This document shows, in pieces, positions 35,199 to 42,393 of a stretch of 42,393 bases of DNA (position 1 is its first letter; each line of letters opens with the position of its first letter). The translations under genes were made by a program, and so were the position numbers. Below the pieces are notes generated by a model. It saw nothing but the letters and a program-made list of their open reading frames with translations. It was not told where the DNA came from and ran no database searches. Origin of the DNA: Pseudomonadota bacterium (GTDB lineage Bacteria; Pseudomonadota; Alphaproteobacteria; Puniceispirillales; Marisalimonadaceae); NCBI GenBank assembly GCA_027625145.1, contig JAQBXK010000016.1, forward strand, positions 1 to 42,393. The letters are read 5' to 3'.

Positions 35199-35680
35199 TT
35201 TATAAGTTTAGATTTAATTTCATTTGCTGCATTTTTAATTAAACTAATATTTTGTTTTTTATCTAAATTAGTTTGAAGAAATATTCTAGCTGATTCAATA
35301 GCTACTGTTGTACTAATTTTTTTAATATCATTAATTGCTTCAGTCTCATAGGTTGATATTTTTTGTTTTGCTTGCTCTTCTCTTCTTTTAATAATTTCTG
35401 AAGACTTTTGCTCTGCATCTTTTATGATTTTGTTAGCAGTATCTTTCGCTTCATTAATTATTTTTTCAAATTCATCGGAACTGTTTTGTTGTATTTGTAA
35501 AGATTTTCTGAGTTCTTCTAGCGCTTCTTCTTTAAGTGATTTGGCTTCATCAAGTTCTTTTTGAATTAATAAAGATCTATCATCTAGAGTAGAAGTTATT
35601 GCTTTGCTACCTTTTTTCCAAACTAATGCAATGAAAAGAATAAAAGCTATTGCAACCCATGCTGTTTCATCAAAGTACAT
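35195..35680 (-). CDS. atpF: F0F1 ATP synthase subunit b
   Basis: Peripheral stalk subunit: one N-terminal membrane helix (about 5-23, ETAWVAIAFILFIALVW) followed by a long charged coiled coil to residue 161, with no catalytic motif, as expected. It is the second of two b-type genes; the upstream one is b'. The ATG shares one base with the stop of b'. It is the last gene of the F0 operon, as is usual in Alphaproteobacteria, where the F1 genes lie elsewhere. The stop interlocks with that of the lipoprotein gene. Confidence 0.92.
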   Translation of the reverse strand: MYFDETAWVAIAFILFIALVWKKGSKAITSTLDDRSLLIQKELDEAKSLKEEALEELRKSLQIQQNSSDEFEKIINEAKDTANKIIKDAEQKSSEIIKRREEQAKQKISTYETEAINDIKKISTTVAIESARIFLQTNLDKKQNISLIKNAANEIKSKLIN

Positions 35681-36261
35681 TATTGTTTCTCCATTAATAT
35701 ATTTTTTGAAACTGTTTTTACAGTTTGTTTAATATCTTTGCTTAATGGCTTAATTGTTGTGAACTTTTGAATTATATCTCTTGTTATGTCTTCAACATTA
35801 TTTAATAATTCAGAAATTACTTCATTTTTTAATTTATGAATTTGTTGTTCAGCTTCTATTATTTTTACATTCATTTTGTCTGATATTTTTTTTTCAGAGT
35901 TATCTAAAAGATTTTTAGCCTCTGATATAGCTTTATTGATTAAATTTTGTGAATTTAATTTAATTTCTTCTTGTTTATTAGATAGGGTATTTTTTATTAT
36001 TTCAGCTTCTTCATTTGAAGTCTTAGCTTTTATTAGATCATTTTGTATATTTGTTTCTCTTAGATTTATTATAGATTGTATGCTTGGCGTAACTATGAAG
36101 GCCATTAAAATATAACCAATTAACAAAGATATTATAGACCAAAATATTAATGACGGATATGTCTCTAAATCTAGTTGAGGCAAACCTTTTTGACTTGCAT
36201 AAGCAAATCCTGAAATACTTGATAAAATAAACAAGACTAAGATATTTTTTAAAAAATACAT
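35680..36261 (-). CDS. atpG: F0F1 ATP synthase subunit b'
   Basis: The second stalk subunit found in phototrophs and Alphaproteobacteria, which pairs with b as a heterodimer. It has an N-terminal hydrophobic, signal-like stretch (about 4-22), the b'-typical GLPQLDLETYPSLIFWSIISLLIGYIL (26-52, a membrane helix), then a long coiled coil. The length of 193 residues is typical. It lies between atpE (69 bases upstream) and atpF (one-base overlap downstream). The symbol atpG is used for b' in many annotations but also denotes gamma in others; here b' is meant. Confidence 0.92.
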   Translation of the reverse strand: MYFLKNILVLFILSSISGFAYASQKGLPQLDLETYPSLIFWSIISLLIGYILMAFIVTPSIQSIINLRETNIQNDLIKAKTSNEEAEIIKNTLSNKQEEIKLNSQNLINKAISEAKNLLDNSEKKISDKMNVKIIEAEQQIHKLKNEVISELLNNVEDITRDIIQKFTTIKPLSKDIKQTVKTVSKNILMEKQ

Positions 36262-36330
36262 TTAAAGATCTTCTTTGATGTTTGATCCACCTATAAGATT
36301 ATAACCTACAGGTGGATTCATTATTTTTAA

Positions 36331-36558
36331 TTATAATGCAAAAAGTAAAAGTAGTGCAATAACAAGAGCAAAAAGTGCTACAGCTTCAGTTAAAGCAAAC
36401 CCAAGAATAGCTATCCCAAAAACTTCATTTTTGGCAGCGGGATTTCTTCCTACAGCAGTAACTAAAGAAGCAAAAATATTTCCAATTCCTACTCCTACTC
36501 CAGCTAATGCAATAACAGCTAATCCTGCTCCTATAAATTTTGCGGCTTCCATTTCCAT
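36331..36558 (-). CDS. atpE: F0F1 ATP synthase subunit c
   Basis: The 75-residue two-helix proteolipid that forms the rotor ring. Helix 1 (about 8-34) carries the GxGxGxG-like tract AGVGVGIGN, the polar loop is RNPAAKNE (38-45), and helix 2 (about 47-75) contains the ion-binding Glu58 in [11 protein letters not shown]. The residues around Glu58 (Ala after Glu, no paired Ser/Thr and Gln) indicate a proton rather than a sodium ring, which fits proton pumping by the rhodopsin and oxidase. It lies between atpB and b'. Confidence 0.97.
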   Translation of the reverse strand: MEMEAAKFIGAGLAVIALAGVGVGIGNIFASLVTAVGRNPAAKNEVFGIAILGFALTEAVALFALVIALLLLFAL

Positions 36559-36599
36559 TTTATTGTCCTTTCGTTGATTAAATTAAGTTAGATTGATAA

Positions 36600-37343
36600 T
36601 TAATGTAAGTGAAGAGCATCATGTAAGTACATACATGTTAAAATACTAAACACATAAGCTTGAAGTACTGCTACTAAAAACTCTAGGCCTGTTAGTCCTA
36701 TGACGGCCATTAAAGGTAAAACAGCGCCAGCTGTTAACAAACCTCCTGCTGACCCCATCATAATGATTAATCCAGCAAAAACTTTCATCATTGTGTGCCC
36801 AGCAAGCATATTAGCAAACAGTCTTACTGATAAACTAATTGGCCTAATAAAGTATGAAATTATTTCAATTGGGATTAATAAAGGCGCTAGTGCAATAGGT
36901 ACACCTGAAGGAAAAAAATATGTTAAAAATTTAAACCCATGTTTAAATATTGCTATTATAGTTACACCTACAAACACGATAGCTGCTAGTGTAAAAGTTA
37001 CTGCAATCTGTGAAGTGAAAGTATAACTATAAGGTATCATTCCTAATAGGTTTCCAAATAAAATAAACATAAAGAGTGTAAATATAAATGGAAAATATAT
37101 TTGACTTCCTTTGCCAGCATTTTCTTTAACCATGTTTGCTACAAACTCATAAGACATTTCAACAAACGATTGAAATCTATTTGGAACTAAAGTTTGCTTT
37201 CGTGCACCTAAGTACAAGATACTTGCTGATCCCAACACTGATATAATCATAAATAAAGAAGCATTGGTAAAAGATATATCAAATCCAAATAAGTTTAATG
37301 CGAATAATATTTTAATTGTAAATTGTTCTACTGGTGAGTGCAT
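36600..37343 (-). CDS. atpB: F0F1 ATP synthase subunit a
   Basis: The stator channel subunit next to the c-ring. The essential arginine is Arg174 in RPISLSVRLFANMLAGH, and about five or six helices fit in 247 residues; the N-terminal HSPVEQFTIK start is typical of alphaproteobacterial AtpB. The C-terminal GLEFLVAVLQAYVFSILTCMYLHDALHLH is also conserved. It follows atpI by about 30 bases and precedes atpE. Confidence 0.96.
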   Translation of the reverse strand: MHSPVEQFTIKILFALNLFGFDISFTNASLFMIISVLGSASILYLGARKQTLVPNRFQSFVEMSYEFVANMVKENAGKGSQIYFPFIFTLFMFILFGNLLGMIPYSYTFTSQIAVTFTLAAIVFVGVTIIAIFKHGFKFLTYFFPSGVPIALAPLLIPIEIISYFIRPISLSVRLFANMLAGHTMMKVFAGLIIMMGSAGGLLTAGAVLPLMAVIGLTGLEFLVAVLQAYVFSILTCMYLHDALHLH

Positions 37344-37373
37344 TGTTTTATAATTCTATAGTTATTGATTAAA

Positions 37374-37670
37374 TTATCCAATTTTAAGTCCTTTGCCTGT
37401 TATCATTCTCCATAAATTAAGAATTCCTGCAGCTCCTCCAAGTAAGAAAAATAGGATCATAAACCAGGGTGATGAATTTAACCATTTATCTATAGTCCAT
37501 CCAATTCCTGCTCCAATTAATAAACCAGCAAGCAACTCATTTGCCACTCTTGAAAAAGTGTTAACTAATGATTGATTGCTATTTCCATTAACTATTTTCT
37601 TTGCTTCCTCTTTAGCTAAAGCTTTATTTATTCTATTTGACAAATTAACGTCATTTTTTATAGAGCTCAT
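37374..37670 (-). CDS. atpI: ATP synthase assembly protein AtpI
   Basis: A 98-residue AtpI/gene 1-type membrane protein with two helices (about 44-61 and 69-88) and the conserved LLIGAGIGWTIDKWLNSSPWFMI and GGAAGILNLWR stretches. It is thought to help assemble the c-ring or handle magnesium. It is the first gene of the F0 operon and has a plausible promoter just upstream. Confidence 0.93.
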   Translation of the reverse strand: MSSIKNDVNLSNRINKALAKEEAKKIVNGNSNQSLVNTFSRVANELLAGLLIGAGIGWTIDKWLNSSPWFMILFFLLGGAAGILNLWRMITGKGLKIG

Positions 37671-37704
37671 TTTAAACTTTCATCCAATAGTAACAAGCGA
37701 GCAT

Positions 37705-37733
37705 AAACTATTTTGAGATAGCATATAAGTCAA
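37705..37733 (-). promoter_or_regulatory. Possible sigma-70 promoter of the F0 operon
   Basis: On the minus strand, TTGACT (37728-37733) is followed 17 bases later by TAGTTT (37705-37710) in the 90-base gap between smc and atpI. The -35 is close to consensus and the spacing ideal; the -10 is weak. The gene order smc then atpI on one strand would also allow read-through from smc. Confidence 0.4.
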
Positions 37734-37760
37734 GAAGTTACTTAAAAAATAAATAAATTT

Positions 37761-40700
37761 TTAAGCCGTATCTCTAATCCTACTAGCCTGTTCTATATTA
37801 ACTGTAACTAATTTGCTAATTCCCTTTTGTTCCATTGTTACACCAAATAATCTATCCATTTTAGCCATTGTCAATCTATGGTGAGTAATAACCATAAAAT
37901 AAGTATTTGTTTCATTAGAAATTTTATTAAGTAAATCACAAAATCTTCCTACGTTTGTATCATCTAATGGGGCATCAACTTCATCTAAAATACAAATTGG
38001 TGAAGGATTACATAAGAAGACAGAAAATATTAAAGATAATGCTGTTAAAGCTTGTTCTCCTCCAGAAAGTAATGACAAAAGTTGCATTTTTTTACCTGGA
38101 GGACTTGCTAAAACTTCTAACCCTGATTGAAGTGGATCATCACTACCCACTAATTTTAATTCAGCACTTCCTCCTCCAAAAAGTTTAGTAAATAAGTTTT
38201 TAAAATTTGTATTAACATCTTCAAAGCTTTGTTTTAATCTTTCTCTTCCTTCTTTGTTTAGTTCAAATATTCCATTTCTTAATTTCTCAATTGCGCCTTG
38301 TAAATCATTGCGTTCTGAATACATTGTTTCAACTTTAATATTCATTTCATTCATTTCTTCTTCAGCTCTAAGGTTTACCGCACCTAAAGATTCTCTCTCT
38401 CTAAGAAGTCTTTCTACTGTTTTTTCTAAATTCTCTATCGTATGAAAGACTTCTTCGTTTTCTTTAAGTTCTGTTAAGCTAAACAGTTGATTAGATTGAA
38501 TTCTTAATTTCTCAAAAATTCTTTTTTCAATGTTTAATATTTTTGTATTTGCTAAATCTAACAAAGCTTCGACTCTAATCATGTTCTCACGAAGAATGTT
38601 AACTTGTTTTGCGGATTCATTTTCTAATTTTTCTGCTTGATTTAAATTTGTTTCAGTTAGTACAAGATTATCGGACGCGATATCTCTATTTTTAATAGCG
38701 TCTTCAATTTTTGTTATAATTTGTTCTTCTTTTTTATTAAAATCATTTGGTACATTTGATAGTTTTTTCTTTTCATCCTGGCTTAAATTTAATCTTTCTT
38801 TTAAAGATATTAATCTTAATTGAGCTTCATTTTTTCTTTTTTCCCAGCTTTCTTTTTGATTTTTAATCTGAGAGATATTTCGTAGTTGAAAGCTTTCTTG
38901 ATTTTTAATTTGTTGTTCTGCAGCCATTGCTTCCGTTAAATTGTTTCTAAATTGTTCAGCATTATGACGTATAGTAAGTTCATCAGCAAGTAGGGAAGGA
39001 AGGTTAACTATATAGCTTATTTGTTTTTCAAGTTCTTTTAATTCGTTTTTACTCGTGTATTCAGTGTTTTCAAGTTCTTTAATTAGTAACTCAGTTGATG
39101 TTAGTTTTGCTTCTAATTTAGAATTTTCTAATTCTAATTTATTAGAATCACTTGTTATTTCTAATAATAATGCTTGTGTTTCACTAAGATCAATTCTAAT
39201 TTTTTTTATATTTTCTATACAGTTAATTAATTTTTTATCAATTGATAAAACTTTTTCTTTTTGGGCAGGAAGGTCGTTTTGTAAAACATTGAATCTGGCA
39301 ATTTGTTGCAACCTTTCAGAGTAGCTGTTTTTTACGCCTTTGGGCTGAACAAATCCATCCCATCTCCATAATCCACCCTCGGAAGTAGTTAGAGCTTGTC
39401 CATAAGTTAGTTCTTTTTGAAGATCGAAAGCTTGGGATTCATTTTCTACTATGCCAATCCCAAGTAAAGCAATGTCTAAAATAGAGGAGCTTTTAATTTT
39501 GCTGATTAAGGGTGTAGCTCCAGTAGGTAAAGATGACGTGTTTTCTATCTCAAACCCATCTCTCCAATAAGTTGTATTATTTATAATTTCATTATTTGAG
39601 TATATAGGAGCTAATAATGTCTCTCCAAGAACTGATCCAATAGCTTTTTCAAGATTATCAGTGCTAGTAATATTTTTTTCTAAAGTGTTCTTATTTAATG
39701 AATTATCACCTAATAAAGAAGATAAAGTATTTATCTCTGCATTAGTATGATTCATAAAGTTAGTTTCTATATATTGCTCTTTTTTAAAGTCAGTTTCTAA
39801 AGATTCCAGCTTTTCTAATTTTTCCTTGAGAGCATTTATTAAGTTATGGTTATTAGCAGTAAGTTTCTTTAATTCATTAATTTTATTTTTGTTTAGGTTT
39901 ATATTTGTTCTATCATTTTCTAGATCAAAATTTGTAATTTGATTTTGAGATTTTTCTAATTTTTCTTTTAAAATTTGAATTCTTTTTTCTAAGTCGGATT
40001 TATTGGATTTTATTGTGTATATTTCAGAAGTTATAGATGATAATTTTTTATCAGCATCATCTGATATAATTTTATGCATTGTTACATTCTGTGTTGCTTT
40101 AAAAATAGAAGAAGAAAAATTTTTACTCTCTTCATGCAATTTTTCTTCTTCTATTGTTAGACTTGAGATCGTTTTTTCAGCATCTTCTAAAATTTGTTTC
40201 TCTCTATTAATATCATTTTCTAATTGAGATATTTGATTTACAATGTTTACTAAAGCTGTTTTTGCAGAATTTTGTTCTTCTTCTAATCTAATTTTTGCTA
40301 TTTTAAAGGACTGCAAAATTGCATTTTTTTCAGCTTCAATATTTCTTAATTCAGGAATTTTTTCTAATATTTTTATTTTAGATTGATTATTCTTTGAAGC
40401 TTCTGTCTGAGCTTCTGTCACATTATTCATAATAATTTGTAATTGATTTTTAAACTTACTGTGTTCTTTTTTTTCGTTATTTAAAAGCGTAAAAAATAAT
40501 GTAGCTTCTGCTTTTCTTAACCTGTCACCTATTGATCTATATCTTGCTGCTTGTCTTCCTTGTTTTTCTAATTCAATAAGTTGTTCTCTATAAGTTTTTT
40601 CAATATCAAGTAATCTTTCTAGATTATCACTCGCGGCATTTAGTTTCAGTTCTGCCTCATGTCTTCTGCTATGTAATCCTTTGATATTTGCAGCTTCTTC

Positions 40701-41192
40701 TAAAATCACTCTTCTATTTTCAGGGCTAGAATCAATTATTTGTGCTATTTTTCCTTGGCTTACAATACCTGATGATCTTGCCCCAGTCCCACTGTCGGCA
40801 AAAATTAACTGAACATCTCTAGCCCTGACTTGTTTGCCATTTATCCTATAGGTAGAGCCTTTTTCTCGTTCAATTTTTCTAGATATTTCTATTTCATTTA
40901 AATGATTATATGCTGAAGGAGCTTTTCTTTCTGAATTATCTAATTTTATAGTAACTTCAGCAAAATTTCTGGAAGGACGATCATCTGTTCCTGCAAAGAT
41001 AATATCATCCATTCCATCACCGCGCATTTGGCGAGCTGAGTTTTCGCCCATAATCCATTTTATTGCTTCTACTATATTAGACTTACCACATCCATTAGGT
41101 CCAACAATTCCAGTCAAACCTTCCGTGATTTGTATTTCAGTAGGTTCTAAAAATGACTTAAACCCGGAAATTCTAACGGATTGAAATTTCAA
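37761..41192 (-). CDS. smc: Chromosome segregation protein SMC
   Basis: A 1143-residue condensin ATPase that organises and segregates the chromosome. The N-terminal Walker A is GPNGCGKSN (31-39). Two long Lys/Glu-rich coiled coils flank a hinge domain in about residues 490-640, near YGQALTTSEGGLWRWDG. The C-terminal head holds the ABC signature LLSGGEQAL and Walker B ILDEVDAPLDD. This is the full SMC layout of normal length. It starts about 20 bases after the stop of a DsbA-like gene, as is common in Alphaproteobacteria. The kleisin partners scpA/scpB are not in the window. Confidence 0.97.
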   Translation of the reverse strand: MKFQSVRISGFKSFLEPTEIQITEGLTGIVGPNGCGKSNIVEAIKWIMGENSARQMRGDGMDDIIFAGTDDRPSRNFAEVTIKLDNSERKAPSAYNHLNEIEISRKIEREKGSTYRINGKQVRARDVQLIFADSGTGARSSGIVSQGKIAQIIDSSPENRRVILEEAANIKGLHSRRHEAELKLNAASDNLERLLDIEKTYREQLIELEKQGRQAARYRSIGDRLRKAEATLFFTLLNNEKKEHSKFKNQLQIIMNNVTEAQTEASKNNQSKIKILEKIPELRNIEAEKNAILQSFKIAKIRLEEEQNSAKTALVNIVNQISQLENDINREKQILEDAEKTISSLTIEEEKLHEESKNFSSSIFKATQNVTMHKIISDDADKKLSSITSEIYTIKSNKSDLEKRIQILKEKLEKSQNQITNFDLENDRTNINLNKNKINELKKLTANNHNLINALKEKLEKLESLETDFKKEQYIETNFMNHTNAEINTLSSLLGDNSLNKNTLEKNITSTDNLEKAIGSVLGETLLAPIYSNNEIINNTTYWRDGFEIENTSSLPTGATPLISKIKSSSILDIALLGIGIVENESQAFDLQKELTYGQALTTSEGGLWRWDGFVQPKGVKNSYSERLQQIARFNVLQNDLPAQKEKVLSIDKKLINCIENIKKIRIDLSETQALLLEITSDSNKLELENSKLEAKLTSTELLIKELENTEYTSKNELKELEKQISYIVNLPSLLADELTIRHNAEQFRNNLTEAMAAEQQIKNQESFQLRNISQIKNQKESWEKRKNEAQLRLISLKERLNLSQDEKKKLSNVPNDFNKKEEQIITKIEDAIKNRDIASDNLVLTETNLNQAEKLENESAKQVNILRENMIRVEALLDLANTKILNIEKRIFEKLRIQSNQLFSLTELKENEEVFHTIENLEKTVERLLRERESLGAVNLRAEEEMNEMNIKVETMYSERNDLQGAIEKLRNGIFELNKEGRERLKQSFEDVNTNFKNLFTKLFGGGSAELKLVGSDDPLQSGLEVLASPPGKKMQLLSLLSGGEQALTALSLIFSVFLCNPSPICILDEVDAPLDDTNVGRFCDLLNKISNETNTYFMVITHHRLTMAKMDRLFGVTMEQKGISKLVTVNIEQASRIRDTA

Positions 41193-41213
41193 TTTCTTAT
41201 ACCTTTTAAATAA

Positions 41214-41852
41214 TTAAGAATTTTGTGATTTTACAAAAGTTAGAAGTTTTTCTTCAAAATCTTTAAATGATAAGGCACCTGTAATTTTATGTTCATTATT
41301 TATAATAAACGTAGGTGTAGATTCAATGTTAAATTGTTTTGATTCTTTTTCCATTTTATTAATGATTTCTTGCATCAGTGGAACGTTTTCCATAATTTCT
41401 TCAAAATCTTTAGAAGATATTCCAAATAGCCTTGAAATAGATATGAGCTCATCAATGGGTTTGTTAGAGTAAGCCCATTGTTTTTGTTTATTTAATAAAA
41501 TACTGATTGCTTCAATGTAGCTGTCATTAGGCAAAGTACGAGCAAGTGCAGCAGCTAGTATAGCTAGCCTGTCAAGAGGATAGTCTATAAATTCTAATTG
41601 AACTTTGCCTACATCAATATATTTTTCTTTAAGTTTAGGTAGAGTTAATTGATGAAAAGTTGCGCAATGACCACAAGTTAAAGAGAAATATTCTTTGATC
41701 TTTATAGGTGCATTTTTTGACCCAATAAAATGACTGCGCATCATATGATTGATATTGTTTTTTTCATCTGAGAAAGCAAAATTAGGAAAAAAACTAAATG
41801 AAAGAAAGCTTAATAATGCTGTTCTTCTCTTAATAAAAAAATTTTTTTCCAA
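41214..41852 (-). CDS. DsbA-like periplasmic thioredoxin-fold protein
   Basis: A 212-residue exported oxidoreductase. The leader MEKNFFIKRRTALLSFLSFSFF has paired arginines (9-10) and a hydrophobic core with a probable cut after FAFS; it may be a Sec or a weak Tat signal. The active site is Cys60-Gly-His-Cys63 (SLTCGHCATFHQ), a PDI-like CGHC rather than the CPHC of E. coli DsbA. The cis-Pro loop is STPTFIINNE near the C-terminus. It forms or reshuffles disulfides in the periplasm. It lies between the DUF721 gene and smc, a familiar alphaproteobacterial order. Confidence 0.9.
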   Translation of the reverse strand: MEKNFFIKRRTALLSFLSFSFFPNFAFSDEKNNINHMMRSHFIGSKNAPIKIKEYFSLTCGHCATFHQLTLPKLKEKYIDVGKVQLEFIDYPLDRLAILAAALARTLPNDSYIEAISILLNKQKQWAYSNKPIDELISISRLFGISSKDFEEIMENVPLMQEIINKMEKESKQFNIESTPTFIINNEHKITGALSFKDFEEKLLTFVKSQNS

Positions 41853-41930
41853 GATATTAACTTTCTAAATATAAATATTAAGTTTTAATTAATTATATAC
41901 ATTATTTTAAATAATTAAATATACAATTTA

Positions 41931-42383
41931 TCAACTCAACCCTTTTCTTTTGTTTCTAGATATTTCAAATTTTTGCATAGCTAATTTAATTTCTCCATCA
42001 GGCAAAATGTTAGAAATTAAATTTTCTGTGTTATCAATAACATCATTTTTACTAAAATCTTGCTGGATAGTTTGATTGTATCCAATGTCAGTTTGTATTA
42101 TTTTTACTTTAGTAATAGCTTTAAAGCCATATCTAGCATTAATTTGATTTAATAAAAAAGGAATAGCATGTTGTATTTCTGGCCCATAACCATTTTGAAC
42201 TTTAATAATTATAATTCCATCGGAGTTTTTGACTTTACTTAACTTAATTTTCTCAGGAAATGTTATATTTGAATATTGTCCAGCAATGTCATGCCAGTTT
42301 AAAAAAATATGAGTTTGAATAGCACCTAGTCTACTAATATTTTTTTCAACAATATTTTCAGTAATTTTAGATAATGATTTCAT
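41931..42383 (-). CDS. DUF721 (DciA-like) protein
   Basis: A 150-residue protein of the DUF721 family, whose members include DciA, the replicative helicase loader. The N-terminal KSLSKITENIVEKNISRLGAIQTHIFLNWHDIAG (2-35) and the following VQNGYGPEIQHAIPFLLNQINARYG match the family's conserved core; the C-terminal part is variable. The window's right end lies only 10 bases before its start, so the upstream gene (often mutY in this order) is not visible. A DciA role is inference from family membership. Confidence 0.82.
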   Translation of the reverse strand: MKSLSKITENIVEKNISRLGAIQTHIFLNWHDIAGQYSNITFPEKIKLSKVKNSDGIIIIKVQNGYGPEIQHAIPFLLNQINARYGFKAITKVKIIQTDIGYNQTIQQDFSKNDVIDNTENLISNILPDGEIKLAMQKFEISRNKRKGLS

Positions 42384-42393
42384 AATAAAATAT

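Noticed and set aside
36700-37026. 108-residue plus-strand ORF opposite atpB
   Set aside because: It lies wholly within the strongly supported atpB gene on the other strand, has low-complexity composition mirroring membrane-helix codons, and has no ribosome site. It is a shadow frame.
37741-37765. Hairpin CTTAAAAA...TTTTTAAG at the smc stop as a terminator
   Set aside because: The stem is almost all A-T, the loop is 9 bases and no T-tract follows on the minus strand; not convincing as a stop signal.

Overview
The window looks like a stretch of a streamlined, very AT-rich alphaproteobacterial chromosome, probably from a sunlit marine plankton lineage. Three things point there. Several gene orders are ones I associate with Alphaproteobacteria: coxB-coxA-ctaB-small protein-ctaG-coxC-surf1-thrC-M16 peptidase; ispH-thrB-rnhA; and atpI-atpB-atpE-b'-b next to smc, a DsbA-like gene and a DUF721 gene. 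Intergenic gaps are tiny, with many 1-8 base overlaps. A proton-pumping rhodopsin sits with its retinal-synthesis genes. Low-GC oceanic alphaproteobacterial clades (SAR11-like, HIMB59/AEGEAN-169-like or low-GC SAR116-like) are candidates, but I cannot place it more closely by reading alone. I see no tRNA, rRNA, insertion sequence, integrase or CRISPR array. Layout, left to right: (1) 1-6178, cell envelope. A minus-strand lipid A operon (DUF374 acyltransferase, waaA, lpxK, lpxL-type acyltransferase) stands back to back with an MsbA-type lipid flippase. At the edge are a truncated secreted-protein gene and a 71-residue unknown. (2) 6189-10245, a phosphatase and pmbA/tldE on the minus strand, argC and an unfamiliar gene with gamma-glutamylcyclotransferase-like features on the plus strand, then a tiny membrane protein facing the rhodopsin. 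(3) 10438-15653, the phototrophy block: proteorhodopsin, a strong intrinsic terminator, then tightly packed crtI-crtB-crtY-blh, which turn GGPP into retinal. GGPP synthase (crtE) and idi are not here. (4) 15667-20349, ubiA, rsmE, plant-type gshA and tldD, the metal-site-bearing partner of pmbA. (5) 20643-29128, the aa3-type cytochrome c oxidase operon with heme and copper assembly factors, then threonine synthase and an M16 peptidase. (6) 29139-35198, algH/yqgE, a DsbD/ScsB-like reductase, a peroxiredoxin, the ispH-thrB-rnhA operon and a small lipoprotein. (7) 35195-42383, the F0 part of ATP synthase downstream of smc, a DsbA-like thioredoxin and a DciA-like gene. The parts fit functionally: the rhodopsin and cytochrome oxidase both build proton motive force that the F0F1 synthase uses, and the crt/blh genes supply the rhodopsin's retinal. 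The plainest points for follow-up are the terminator between the rhodopsin and the retinal genes, the small membrane protein beside the rhodopsin, the cyclotransferase-like gene, a Glu-to-Gln change in the CuA loop of CoxB, and an apparent non-ATG start for surf1. I found no clear case of a wholly new multi-gene system; most of the window is core metabolism.
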